Of a stretch of 63,386 bases of DNA, positions 17,420 to 26,068 are shown in pieces. The stretch lies in NCBI GenBank assembly GCA_029558535.1, contig JAKQEK010000384.1, forward strand, positions 1-63,386. The letters are read 5' to 3'. The position numbers were made by a program, and so were the translations under genes. The stretch's first letter is position 1; each line of letters starts with the position of its first letter. The DNA comes from Bacteroidota bacterium (lineage in GTDB: Bacteria; Bacteroidota; Bacteroidia; Bacteroidales; ML635J-15). The notes beneath the pieces are model-generated. The model saw only the letters and a program-made list of their open reading frames with translations, made no database searches and was not told the origin of the DNA.

Positions 17420-19114
17420 TTAGATAGCACCGTCGTAATCAATGCCTTGCTTCTTAAGAAGTTTGTTCACGTAAAAAGCAAAAAAAGCTAAATAAGCAAA
17501 AGCCAGAACAGGTATCCAGTATGAATTATGTATTCCAAATCCAACTACATCAGAACCTGATTGAAGGAAATCGGCAAATTTTCCCTGAATTGGCGGTAAA
17601 ACTGCACCACCAAGTATCATCATAACAAGAAATGCAGATCCTTGAGTTGTGTATTTTCCAAGTCCGGCAAGGGATAAATTGAAAATAGCCGGCCACATGA
17701 TAGAACAGAATAGCCCTCCGCTCATAAATGCATAAACAGCAACATCCCCTGTTGTGAAAATACCAACAAGCATCATCAACATACCTAAAATTGCGAAAAC
17801 CAGTAAACTCTTGGCAGGTTTGTTTTTAGTGTAGAAGAATGCTGCAATCTGAACAAAAACCAGTAAAACATAAAACAATAGAGGTTTAATATCATATTGC
17901 GAAACTGCATTTACTCCAAGTACAACTCCAAAAGCGACCAAAGGAACAACTAACATAAGAACTTTCCTTATACCAGGTTTAAGATTAAATGCAGCTAAAG
18001 AGCCTGTCCAGCGGCCAATCATCAAACTGCCCCAATACATCGAAATAAATGGGGCTACTTCGCTGGCTTTGTAACCACCAAATGCAGGTTTGTGAAGTAG
18101 TTCCCCAAAATTACTTACAATTGCTACTTCAACACCGACGTAAACAAAAATCGCGAGCATCCCCAAAACCAACTGTGGATATTGCATTGCACCCCAGCCC
18201 TTTGGATTTTTTGATGCAACAGATTTAATAACCAATAATGAAACCACAACCACAGCAAGTGCTCCAAAAAGCCAGCCCATTCTGTATGTTTCGAGCGCAG
18301 TTATTGCTTCTTTAGTATAATTGGCAACATCTTTATTATAACTTTGAAAAACAGGGCCGAACATAACTATCAACAATACTGTAAGAACTAATAATGCATA
18401 AAATGCTTTTTGAGATTTTTCAGTATTTTCAGTTGAAATTCCTGCAGGAACCTTTTTCGAGAAGAAAAACAATGCTGCAGCCGACAAAAAAAGTAATCCA
18501 ACTGCTGAATATAAAATCATGACTTTGTCTAGTCCGAGCGTTGCAATTTTTTCGTCTGTTATTGCTGCTGTAGAACCAAATAAGGCAATCGCTACAACAA
18601 TAGGGCCTATTGCCGTTCCAAAAGAATTAATTCCACCGCAAAAATTTATACGACCGGCGCCTGTGGCGGGGTTTCCCAATGAAATCGCAAATGGATTGGC
18701 AGCAGTTTGTTGTAACGAAAAACCTAAACCTACAATAAACAAGCCTAGCAACATTCCTGCAAAAGCACTTACACTAACTGCCGTAATCATTGCTCCTGCA
18801 CCTATTGCGGAGAGTAATAGTCCAAAAACAATAGACTTTTTGTATCCCATTTTTGCTACCGGATCATTGCCACGGAATGCTCCAAAAGCAAATAAACCCA
18901 AAGCTCCCAGATAATACGCCAAGTAAAATGCAAAGTCAATCAATTGAGATTGAAACTGATCTAAATGGAAAAAATGTCTGCAAAAGGGTATAAAAACCGA
19001 ATTGCCAGCAGCAATAAAGCCCCAGAAAAAGAAAACAGTAACTAAAATCGTAAGTGCAGGATAATTTGTGCTTTGAGTTTTATTTAACTCTACAGGTGAA
19101 ATGTTATCAGACAT
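17420..19114 (-). CDS. Sugar MFS transporter (FucP/GluP family)
   Basis: About 564 aa from the ATG at 19114 (MSDNISPVELNK). An upstream ATG at 19135 lies inside the predicted promoter box and is therefore unlikely. It is a polytopic permease of the L-fucose/glucose-galactose:H+ symporter branch of the major facilitator superfamily: FFFWGFIAAGNSVFIPFCRHFF in helix 1, YLGALGLFAFG, and LQQTAANPFAISLG in helix 5. It is longer than the usual ~430 aa because of extra hydrophobic helices in the second half (about 240-320 and 405-445), a common Bacteroidetes variant. The specific sugar cannot be named. Monocistronic by layout. Confidence 0.9.
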   Translation of the reverse strand: MSDNISPVELNKTQSTNYPALTILVTVFFFWGFIAAGNSVFIPFCRHFFHLDQFQSQLIDFAFYLAYYLGALGLFAFGAFRGNDPVAKMGYKKSIVFGLLLSAIGAGAMITAVSVSAFAGMLLGLFIVGLGFSLQQTAANPFAISLGNPATGAGRINFCGGINSFGTAIGPIVVAIALFGSTAAITDEKIATLGLDKVMILYSAVGLLFLSAAALFFFSKKVPAGISTENTEKSQKAFYALLVLTVLLIVMFGPVFQSYNKDVANYTKEAITALETYRMGWLFGALAVVVVSLLVIKSVASKNPKGWGAMQYPQLVLGMLAIFVYVGVEVAIVSNFGELLHKPAFGGYKASEVAPFISMYWGSLMIGRWTGSLAAFNLKPGIRKVLMLVVPLVAFGVVLGVNAVSQYDIKPLLFYVLLVFVQIAAFFYTKNKPAKSLLVFAILGMLMMLVGIFTTGDVAVYAFMSGGLFCSIMWPAIFNLSLAGLGKYTTQGSAFLVMMILGGAVLPPIQGKFADFLQSGSDVVGFGIHNSYWIPVLAFAYLAFFAFYVNKLLKKQGIDYDGAI

Positions 19115-19132
19115 AAAAATATAATTTTCACA

Positions 19133-19140
19133 CAAAAGTA
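19133..19140 (-). promoter_or_regulatory. Predicted -7 box for the MFS gene
   Basis: Minus-strand TACTTTTG (TAnnTTTG) 19 bp upstream of the ATG at 19114; it decides between the two candidate starts. Confidence 0.55.
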
Positions 19141-19327
19141 AAAATTTATTTATAAATCAATCTAAAAGTTTGCAATTGAAAAAGAACTTGATAATGGCTT
19201 TTGTCATAATATTTGCATCCTTCCCAAATAGCCCTCAAACAGCAAATATATACGCCAAAAGCCTAATCATTTTGTAAAACACTACATATTTGATTTTTAA
19301 TTTATTTGATATTCCCCAAGAGCTTTA

Positions 19328-20881
19328 CTATTTGGAAATTATAAAAGGATGTGTGTAGAAGTAACTTTCTCCTAATAGAACGTGAATAAAATAATTTCCA
19401 GATTTTAGGTCGGAAACATTTATTGAATATTGGTTTTGGTCACTACTGCTTGTAAATATCTCTTGTTTAATAAAGCGACCGGCTGAATCGAAAATGTTAA
19501 TTATCAATTGATCAACTATGTGGTGCTCGTTATAAAATGAGAGATTCAAAACTTCGCTTGTAGGTACCGGAAATAATTCTATTTTTTTGTGATTAAACTT
19601 ACAATATACTACAACTATACTATATTCTTTTGTTGTCCCATCAAAATCAGTTTGAGATAATTTATAATATGTATCATGAGTTTCTGGTTCAATATCCTTA
19701 AAAACATATTCATTTACAATGTTTGAATTGCCAACGCCTTGTATTTCTTTTATTTTTTCCCAATTTATAGCATCTGTAGAACGATAAATGCTAAAAAAAT
19801 CATTATTTTTTTCAGATGCAGTAGCCCAATTAATTATTACCTCAGCACTTGTCCCGCATCTGGCATCAAAATAAAGAAGTTCAACAGGTAGTATTGCTCC
19901 ACAGCCTGGGTCAGAAACGATAGGTATTGTATTTGAAAATTTAATTTCACAGGTTTTGTCGGGGATTTCATAATATATTCCGGCGGTAATTTCAATAATT
20001 AATTCGTATGACAATTCACCTGTATTTATTACAATGTTATTTCCATTGCCTATGACTGGCCCTCCTAGAGCATTGTTTGTCCCGTGTTCGTATAAGCTAT
20101 AAATGACAGAAGGCTCAGTAGCTTCAATAGTAATGTCAACAGATTCTCTGTCACAAATGGCTGTTTTATTTGCAAAATTATTTTTTTCTTGAGGTAAAAG
20201 ATAAATTGTATTAAATGAATCCGAGATGGAGTTAACAGTTTTACAGGCTAAACCACCTATTCTTTCTGCAGAAACGGTTACTTCTAAGGGGACGGCATCT
20301 ATCCCGTAAGTTTTTAATATTAAATCTCCTCCATTACCTAAACCGGAGTATCCAAAAACTGTATTTCCTGCGTCAGTGAGAACAGGTGTATATATTACAG
20401 ACGGTTCGGAATTTGTAATTTTAATATGTCCGTTTTCAATTGTTTGACAGTAATCGGCTTCAATAGCTTCAATGGCTTTATTATTAGATGGTGCTATGCA
20501 TTGTACTATTTTAATATTTGATGCATTACCGGGACAACCTGATATATTTGAAGCTTTTGCAGTAAGTTCACCACCTGCATATAAACTTTGTGGATGTATT
20601 GTGTTAATTGTCCAGAGACCTCCACTAACAGTTGCAGTCGCTAGAGTCGTTTCTTCAAGATCGGAATAAACCGGATAATCATCTATATAAAGACTAATAA
20701 TATTTCCGTTTGCCCCTTTACCGCTAACTTCGGTATCTCCTTCGGTTACAACAACTGTTGTTATTTCAGGAGTATTAGTGTTTTGTGATGAAACAATTAC
20801 CCCATCGGATACTTCACTTGCCGTTTTGCAAGGCGCTGTAGCAATTGCAGTTATTGTATTTCCTGCTGCAATTGATAGCAA
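19328..20881 (-). CDS. C-terminal part of a frameshifted secreted repeat protein, with T9SS sorting domain
   Basis: 517 aa counted from a TTG at 20881, but the frame is open further upstream into the end of the preceding gene, and this is best read as the 3' part of the gene that starts at 22760. It contains an Ig-like repeat (about 30-105), beta-rich stretches, a DUF-like ILPVELLYFDARC module that usually precedes the sorting domain, and a type A T9SS domain at the end (KKIELFPVPTSEVLNLSF ... LKSGNYFIHVLL). Without the 5' part it has no signal peptide, so it would not be exported. Removing one T (minus strand, AA at 20944-20945) joins it to the upstream frame with perfect repeat continuity. 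Confidence 0.85.
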   Translation of the reverse strand: MLSIAAGNTITAIATAPCKTASEVSDGVIVSSQNTNTPEITTVVVTEGDTEVSGKGANGNIISLYIDDYPVYSDLEETTLATATVSGGLWTINTIHPQSLYAGGELTAKASNISGCPGNASNIKIVQCIAPSNNKAIEAIEADYCQTIENGHIKITNSEPSVIYTPVLTDAGNTVFGYSGLGNGGDLILKTYGIDAVPLEVTVSAERIGGLACKTVNSISDSFNTIYLLPQEKNNFANKTAICDRESVDITIEATEPSVIYSLYEHGTNNALGGPVIGNGNNIVINTGELSYELIIEITAGIYYEIPDKTCEIKFSNTIPIVSDPGCGAILPVELLYFDARCGTSAEVIINWATASEKNNDFFSIYRSTDAINWEKIKEIQGVGNSNIVNEYVFKDIEPETHDTYYKLSQTDFDGTTKEYSIVVVYCKFNHKKIELFPVPTSEVLNLSFYNEHHIVDQLIINIFDSAGRFIKQEIFTSSSDQNQYSINVSDLKSGNYFIHVLLGESYFYTHPFIISK

Positions 20882-20933
20882 TTCTGCTGTCCACCTGCCT
20901 TTATTTACTACTGCCGGTAATCCTTCAGCTAAC

Positions 20934-22760
20934 TCATTGTTGTAATATCTGAATAAGAGTTCCGTCTGCTTCAGCCGAAGTTCCGGTTACAGTTGTAATA
21001 TTTGTTGATGTACAATACTCTCCGGTAATTACAGGAGGACTTGTTTGAGGTCCTTGAACCGAATATTCTGATGATAAGTCAGATATACATTTTGAAGTAT
21101 TTAGTGCCCGTACTGTAATTACATCACATTCCGATAAACTTATGTCTGGCAATGTCCATGCTCCACCGGAGGTAGTTGTTGTGGTATATTCCTGAGAGCC
21201 ATTTATATAAACAAAAATAGTAACACCGCTTAAATTATCAGGATTTGATATTGTGCCGGAAATCGACTCAGTTGATGATGTTATAGGACTTGTTGTAATT
21301 GAAGGTGTTGCTGTTGTGCCAGGAGTCCCAACGCAAATCCATATCCCGTCAGATTCACATTTAGAACTTTCTTGTTGTGTAATTCTGTATGCTCCGTTTG
21401 TTATTTGATTACCACCACCGGAGTTACATACAGTTTTTTCTCCAGTTTCTGAATTTTTCTTCCAAATAAAAGCTCCGCTTGAATTGACAGTAATAAAACT
21501 GCCTGTATTCCACTGAGTACCGGCAGATGGAACCATCGGTGTTGTAGAATTTCCTTGATATACCCTAATTATAGCTCCGATAAGATTACTCGTGCCCTGT
21601 ATTCCTTTCCCGCAATATGAGGCAGATGAAACCTCGACTGAACATGTAGAACCAACTATTACCGGTTCACTAAAATCTGAATATGCCTTTGTTGAAGCTT
21701 TTGCTCGTGCTGTAATAATTTGATCTGAAATAAGTGGCGATAACCCCAAAATTTCCCAAAAGCCATCTATTACATAAGCAGAACCTACCAAGATTCCATC
21801 AATGTAAATTTCTATTATTGTACTGTCAGCATCTGAAGATGTCCCTGAAACTGAAACACTTTCATTGCCAATAGGGCTTGTGATAACAGGTGTAGCTGAT
21901 ATTGCTTGACAATTTCCAGAATTGACATCTTCTGGAGGACAAGGAACTTGATTCTCAACTATATTTGTAAAACATGATTCTAAGCTGCCGCATTGATCAG
22001 TAACGCCACCAAGGTCTGATATTGAAGTTAAACTGCAAATACTTGATTTATTAGCAGCAGCATTACTACTTATTGCAATACGAAAATTTGTGGTTTCATC
22101 ATAATTGAATTTCAAAGTAATATCTTCCATTTTTACGAAAAAGTCTAGAAAGTAATTTGTAGAACCACAAATAGTGGAAAATGCGATTGCTTTTTGATAA
22201 TTACTTGTTCCAAGATAACTAATTACAGGAATGCATGGATTAGGATTAGTTGCTCTGTGGTCGTAAACAAATACACCAAATTTTGTTGCTAAAACTATTT
22301 CCAGCTCAAATCCGGGATTATTTGCAGTATAATTTGGATCGTTGGGACCAAATAATTCGTTTGCGTCAATTAAAATACTATAACTTTTTGCATTTGTTGC
22401 AACATTTGCCATTCGCAATCGGAATATCCAGTTTCCATTATTGTCTAAATAATTTTGTGCAGGATCGTTTTCTAGTGATTCAACAAAATCCGTAAATCCG
22501 CATGAGGGACCACTTTCTAAATCTGAATTTGGTTCTGTTCCTGGAAAAATCAGAGGAATAAAAGGTATTTCACTTTCTGTGCGATCATGAAAAGTAAACC
22601 CCGAATTGTCTGACGAAACATATCCATCTCCATTAGGGTCTAGGACTTCTCGTCCTGAAACTGAGCCTGCTGGTTCGAATATAAGTCCAGGGGTTTGTGA
22701 ATGAATAACTTTCGTTATTATGAATAACAAACCAATAATTAGAAATATTTTAATTTTCAT
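20934..22760 (-). CDS. N-terminal part of a frameshifted large secreted repeat protein
   Basis: 608 aa to the TGA at 20934. Signal peptide (to about 22), a domain beginning GLIFEPAGSVSGREVLDPNGDGYVS typical of large Bacteroidetes exported proteins, then repeated Ig-like modules of the form GTSSDADSTIIEIYIDG, each ending in a T-A-R-A-type strand. The last repeat stops abruptly (GTSAEADGTLIQILQQ), and its remainder (YNNELAEGLPAVVNKGRW) continues in the next frame at 20943 downward. Combined product about 1143 aa (3433 nt is one base over a multiple of three). Whether this is a true pseudogene, a programmed shift or an assembly error cannot be settled here. Function is probably surface adhesion or a cell-wall-associated role. 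Confidence 0.85.
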   Translation of the reverse strand: MKIKIFLIIGLLFIITKVIHSQTPGLIFEPAGSVSGREVLDPNGDGYVSSDNSGFTFHDRTESEIPFIPLIFPGTEPNSDLESGPSCGFTDFVESLENDPAQNYLDNNGNWIFRLRMANVATNAKSYSILIDANELFGPNDPNYTANNPGFELEIVLATKFGVFVYDHRATNPNPCIPVISYLGTSNYQKAIAFSTICGSTNYFLDFFVKMEDITLKFNYDETTNFRIAISSNAAANKSSICSLTSISDLGGVTDQCGSLESCFTNIVENQVPCPPEDVNSGNCQAISATPVITSPIGNESVSVSGTSSDADSTIIEIYIDGILVGSAYVIDGFWEILGLSPLISDQIITARAKASTKAYSDFSEPVIVGSTCSVEVSSASYCGKGIQGTSNLIGAIIRVYQGNSTTPMVPSAGTQWNTGSFITVNSSGAFIWKKNSETGEKTVCNSGGGNQITNGAYRITQQESSKCESDGIWICVGTPGTTATPSITTSPITSSTESISGTISNPDNLSGVTIFVYINGSQEYTTTTTSGGAWTLPDISLSECDVITVRALNTSKCISDLSSEYSVQGPQTSPPVITGEYCTSTNITTVTGTSAEADGTLIQILQQ

Positions 22761-22783
22761 ATGTTCTAATAAATATTAATTAT

Positions 22784-22814
22784 CAAATTTATCAAATTAC
22801 AGTTTAATAACAAA
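22784..22814 (-). promoter_or_regulatory. Predicted promoter of the large secreted repeat protein
   Basis: On the minus strand TTTG (22811-22814) and TAAATTTG (22784-22791) are separated by 19 nt, an excellent match to the Bacteroidetes consensus, 23 bp upstream of the ATG at 22760. Confidence 0.65.
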
Positions 22815-22874
22815 TTTTTAGATTGAAATGTTCAAATGTTTTTTAAATATTAGAGGTATCAAATATTTATTTCA

Positions 22875-23064
22875 GGATAATGCTTTAGTTGTGATTTTAT
22901 TTACTTTTGTCAAATTCTCGCTGTCGCAAGATTGTATCTTGTGACAATCTCGCTGTTGCAAGATTATATCTTGTGACAATACTCTTAAATATTTAATATT
23001 TAAGTTTTCAAAAATTCATTTCAAGATAATGCTATAATTGTGATTTTATTTACTTTTGCCAAAT
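22875..23064 (+). repeat. Duplicated promoter segment enclosing two hairpin repeats
   Basis: Two 41-bp direct repeats (22875-22915 and 23024-23064, about five mismatches) each carry TTACTTTTG, and each ends in a CAAAT. Between them lie two tandem 32-bp units (22916-22947 and 22948-22979, two mismatches). Each unit is itself a near-perfect inverted repeat around GCAAGAT...ATCTTGTG. The block sits directly upstream of gltX. Confidence 0.75.
23051..23058 (+). promoter_or_regulatory. Predicted -7 box of gltX
   Basis: TACTTTTG matches TAnnTTTG 19 bp before the ATG at 23077. It overlaps a possible TTG start at 23056, which argues for the downstream ATG. Confidence 0.55.
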
Positions 23065-23076
23065 AAAAAAAATATC

Positions 23077-24576
23077 ATGGTAAGAGTACGTTTTGCACCA
23101 AGTCCAACAGGCCCTTTACATATTGGAGGAGTTAGAACAGCGTTATTTAATTATTTATTTGCACGGCATAATAATGGCACAATGATACTTCGTATAGAAG
23201 ATACCGATCAGACAAGATTTGTGGAAGGAGCTGAAGAATATATCATTAATTCTTTGGAATGGTGCGGGATTAAATTTGATGAGGGTATTCGCGAAGGTGG
23301 TAATTATGGTCCATATCGTCAAAGTGACAGGCGAAACATATATGAGAAATATGCAAAACAACTTGTAGAAAGCGGCAGCGTATATATGGCTTTTGATACC
23401 GCCGAAGATCTCGATTTATTGCGTGCTAAAGCGGAAGCCGAAGGAAAGACTTTTACATATAATCACGAAACGCGAAAAAGATTAAGAAATAGTTTGGCCC
23501 TCAGCAAATCAGATGTTGATGATTTGATAAAAGAAGGAACGCCTTATGTGTTGCGGTTCAAAATGCCTGAAAATCGGGTTGTTGAATTGTTCGACGAAAT
23601 ACGCGGGGAAATTAAGTTTAACACAAATGAACTTGACGACAAAGTACTGATGAAAACAGACGGCTTGCCTACATATCACATGGCAAATATCGTTGACGAT
23701 CACTTAATGGAAATTACCCATGTTATTAGAGGAGAAGAGTGGTTGCCATCTCTTCCGCTTCATGCTCTATTGTATGAAGCTTTTTCGTGGCAGCCGCCAA
23801 AATTTGCACATCTTCCCTTAATCCTAAAACCAAGCGGAAAAGGAAAACTTAGTAAACGTGACGGAGATCAGTTGGGATTTCCTGTATTTCCAATAGAATG
23901 GAATAATGGAGATGATGTGTTTCGTGGTTATCGCGAAGACGGATATTTCCCCGAAGCTTTTATTAATATGTTAGCTTTGTTAGGCTGGAATCCCGGCACT
24001 GAACAGGAAATATTTACTATGAAAGAGTTGATTTCATCTTTTTCTCTTGAACGAGTAGGAAAAAGTGGAAGCCGTTTCGATCCCGATAAAACCAAATGGT
24101 TCAACCACCAGTATTTAATTAAAAAAACAGGAAAAGAACTCGCAATTTTGTTTAATGCTGAACTTAAAAATAGAGGAATTAGTCCGGAAATTACAACAGT
24201 TGAAAGAATTTGTGAGATGCTTAAAGAAAGAGTAAATTTTGTAAGTGAATTGTGGGATGAGGCATACTTTTTCTTTGTTTCTCCATCAGAGTATGATGAA
24301 AAATTTCTAAAAAAAGCATGCAAGGAAGATACTGCTCAATTAATGATGAAACTTGTTTCAATACTGGAAACGATAGACGATTTTAGCTCTGAAAATTCAG
24401 AAGCTATTGTTAAGAAATGGCTCGAAGCTGATGAGATTGGCTTTGGCAGGGTAATGTCTCCGTTCCGTTTAGCTTTGGTTGGAGCAGGAAAAGGACCTCA
24501 TGTTTTCGATATAGCTGAAATAATAGGTAAAGAGGAAACTCTGAAAAGAATAAAATTGTTAATTGAGTTTTTATAG
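23077..24576 (+). CDS. gltX: Glutamate--tRNA ligase
   Basis: 499 aa from the ATG at 23077 (MVRVRFAPSPTGPLHIGG); an in-frame TTG at 23056 would sit in the promoter box. Class I aminoacyl-tRNA synthetase signatures are present: the HIGH motif as HIGG near residue 15, and KLSKRDGDQ for the KMSKS loop (about 256). The bacterial GluRS anticodon-binding helical domain fills the C-terminal third. It charges tRNA-Glu (and possibly tRNA-Gln for transamidation) in the cytoplasm. Length is normal. It stands alone; the next gene is on the opposite strand. Confidence 0.97.
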   Translation: MVRVRFAPSPTGPLHIGGVRTALFNYLFARHNNGTMILRIEDTDQTRFVEGAEEYIINSLEWCGIKFDEGIREGGNYGPYRQSDRRNIYEKYAKQLVESGSVYMAFDTAEDLDLLRAKAEAEGKTFTYNHETRKRLRNSLALSKSDVDDLIKEGTPYVLRFKMPENRVVELFDEIRGEIKFNTNELDDKVLMKTDGLPTYHMANIVDDHLMEITHVIRGEEWLPSLPLHALLYEAFSWQPPKFAHLPLILKPSGKGKLSKRDGDQLGFPVFPIEWNNGDDVFRGYREDGYFPEAFINMLALLGWNPGTEQEIFTMKELISSFSLERVGKSGSRFDPDKTKWFNHQYLIKKTGKELAILFNAELKNRGISPEITTVERICEMLKERVNFVSELWDEAYFFFVSPSEYDEKFLKKACKEDTAQLMMKLVSILETIDDFSSENSEAIVKKWLEADEIGFGRVMSPFRLALVGAGKGPHVFDIAEIIGKEETLKRIKLLIEFL

Positions 24577-24605
24577 TAGTATTTTTTTTGATTTATCGGA
24601 GCATT

Positions 24606-25220
24606 TTAAAATCCAATTCTTGCTATTTCTGTTAATCGTGTTTTAACCTGTTGCCATTCAATAGGTTTTAACATTTTCGGCATAGGATCTTTCTCTGCAT
24701 CTTCAAAATAAATCAAGCTTTTAAAGAGTAAAAAGTCGGTTGCTTCGGGGTATTTTTTATGATATAAGTTTATCATCTGTTTTAGTTCAAATATTTCTAA
24801 AAGAAAGAACAAATCAACAAAATCTTTTTTAGTACCCCTATTCGTAATTGCTGATAATTTCATTGCTGCTATATCTTCGATTGATGCCAAGGTATATTCT
24901 TGTTCTAAAATCGGATTTTTTAACCATTTATAACTATAATTTACAAAATCTGTCTTAACTTCATTAAGGTTAAAAATATTTATTCGGTTAGAAAGTGAAA
25001 CATTTTCTATTTGGATACCTTCTTTTCTTAAAATAGCTTGAAACTGTTCAGGCAGAGGCGTATCGTAGGAAAAAAAATCTAGGTCAACCGAAAGTCTATG
25101 CCCAAAGAGTAATGCTAATGCAGTTCCGCCAACTAAACGAAACTTTTTTAACTCATTTAAACTTTGAAGTTTTTTTAAGAGTTCCAGAGTGTTGGGGCTG
25201 ACTGCCTGAGTTTGTAACAT
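24606..25220 (-). CDS. AbiEii/AbiGii-type nucleotidyltransferase, putative toxin
   Basis: 204 aa. The DNA polymerase beta-like nucleotidyltransferase motif is clear: LVGGTALALLFGHRLSVDLDFFS (about 29-51), with the GG loop and metal-binding Asp pair, then the conserved IAAMKLSAITNRGTKKDFVDLFFL typical of the AbiEii family. AbiEii proteins act as toxins (tRNA or NTP modification) in type IV toxin-antitoxin and abortive-infection systems. The gene overlaps the upstream small partner by 46 bp, so the two are translationally linked. Slightly shorter than classical AbiEii; similar to the minimal Bacteroidetes variant. The toxin role is inference. Confidence 0.85.
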   Translation of the reverse strand: MLQTQAVSPNTLELLKKLQSLNELKKFRLVGGTALALLFGHRLSVDLDFFSYDTPLPEQFQAILRKEGIQIENVSLSNRINIFNLNEVKTDFVNYSYKWLKNPILEQEYTLASIEDIAAMKLSAITNRGTKKDFVDLFFLLEIFELKQMINLYHKKYPEATDFLLFKSLIYFEDAEKDPMPKMLKPIEWQQVKTRLTEIARIGF

Positions 25221-25486
25221 CGATATTCTTTGATTGGAGTATTTGTATAAAATGCAATGAAATTTAACGATTTTGGAAACAATGAACGTATTTGTAAAGA
25301 GGCTTCTCTAATTTGCTCTTTTGAATAACAACGACACAATTCTTTCCAGTCATGCCATGTTCCATAGTCTAAAACCCTGGCTATAATAAATGATAAATGC
25401 TCATTATAATCAAGACTTTGAATATCCGTATCCCAAAATAAATTCTCTGAAAATTTAGGTATTTTCTTATTATTCAGCTTTTTCAT
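25175..25486 (-). CDS. DUF6922-like partner of the nucleotidyltransferase, putative antitoxin
   Basis: 103 aa. Features such as LFWDTDIQSLDYNEHLSFIIARVLDYG and the Trp-rich TWHDWKELCRCY match the small protein commonly encoded upstream of AbiEii-like nucleotidyltransferases in Bacteroidetes (DUF6922). The end overlaps the nucleotidyltransferase start by 46 bp. No classical HTH is seen, so whether it autoregulates is unclear. Antitoxin role is inferred from position alone. Confidence 0.75.
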   Translation of the reverse strand: MKKLNNKKIPKFSENLFWDTDIQSLDYNEHLSFIIARVLDYGTWHDWKELCRCYSKEQIREASLQIRSLFPKSLNFIAFYTNTPIKEYRCYKLRQSAPTLWNS

Positions 25487-25517
25487 TGTAGTTAAAATCT
25501 ACTAATAATTCTTTTTA

Positions 25518-25525
25518 CAAAAATA
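25518..25525 (-). promoter_or_regulatory. Predicted -7 box of the AbiEii-like operon
   Basis: Minus-strand TATTTTTG (TAnnTTTG) 31 bp upstream of the ATG at 25486. No clear -33 box. Confidence 0.4.
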
Positions 25526-25712
25526 GTTAAAACAAACTCGAATTCAAAATTCCAAATACAATTATTAAATAAAATGTTTTATTGCAAGTGTAATTATAAA
25601 ACTAATTATTAGCAACTATCCTAAGCTTAATACTTAAATTCAGACACTTTAGGCATCCCGAAAAAACAGAAATTGCTTAAACGAAGAAAGCAAATTCTAA
25701 TTTTTTCTTTTT

Positions 25713-25877
25713 AAATCCTCGTTAAATATAATTGCGTCACAGCAATTTTATATTTTTTCGAGGATTTTTCTAAACCCTCGTTTACGGGGCACGAAGAATA
25801 ACAAAAATCTAGATTTTTGATTCTTCGGAACTCTAGACACTCTAGGCACTCTAGGCACTTTAGACACTTTAGACACT
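25713..25877. repeat. Palindrome-rich intergenic segment with a 9-bp tandem repeat
   Basis: Within the 582-bp gene-free gap 25487-26068 there are three structures. (1) A long imperfect hairpin, 25713-25767, with outer arms AAATCCTCG/CGAGGATTT and inner arms around TTGC/GCAA. (2) A 36-bp palindrome, 25792-25827, with arms CGAAGAAT/ATTCTTCG and core AAAAATCTAGATTTTT. (3) Five 9-bp tandem units at 25833-25877 (CTAGACACT, CTAGGCACT twice, TTAGACACT twice). A partial copy of the word lies at about 25641-25656. The rest of the gap is AT-rich with no gene seen. Confidence 0.8.
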
Positions 25878-26015
25878 TCCCATTCGTCATTCACCCCAAA
25901 ATTTATCCGCTTTACCGAAATAAATTACTGACATTTTTTTGTTTAGAATACTTTTGCTAAACTGAATTTTCGTTAGAAGTTGAACATTAATATTAAATAT
26001 TTGTTAAATACTCAC

Positions 26016-26052
26016 AAAAAACTTTTAAAACTAAAAAAGTTTTTTAGTTTTG
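26016..26052 (+). promoter_or_regulatory. Predicted promoter and operator of the efflux operon
   Basis: TAGTTTTG at 26045-26052 fits the -7 box, 17 bp before the ATG. A perfect 11-bp inverted repeat (AAAAAACTTTT at 26016-26026 and its complement at 26035-26045, 8-bp spacer) abuts this box, placing it where a TetR repressor would block transcription. Operator function is inferred. Confidence 0.5.
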
Positions 26053-26068
26053 CGAAAAAATTTTAGAA

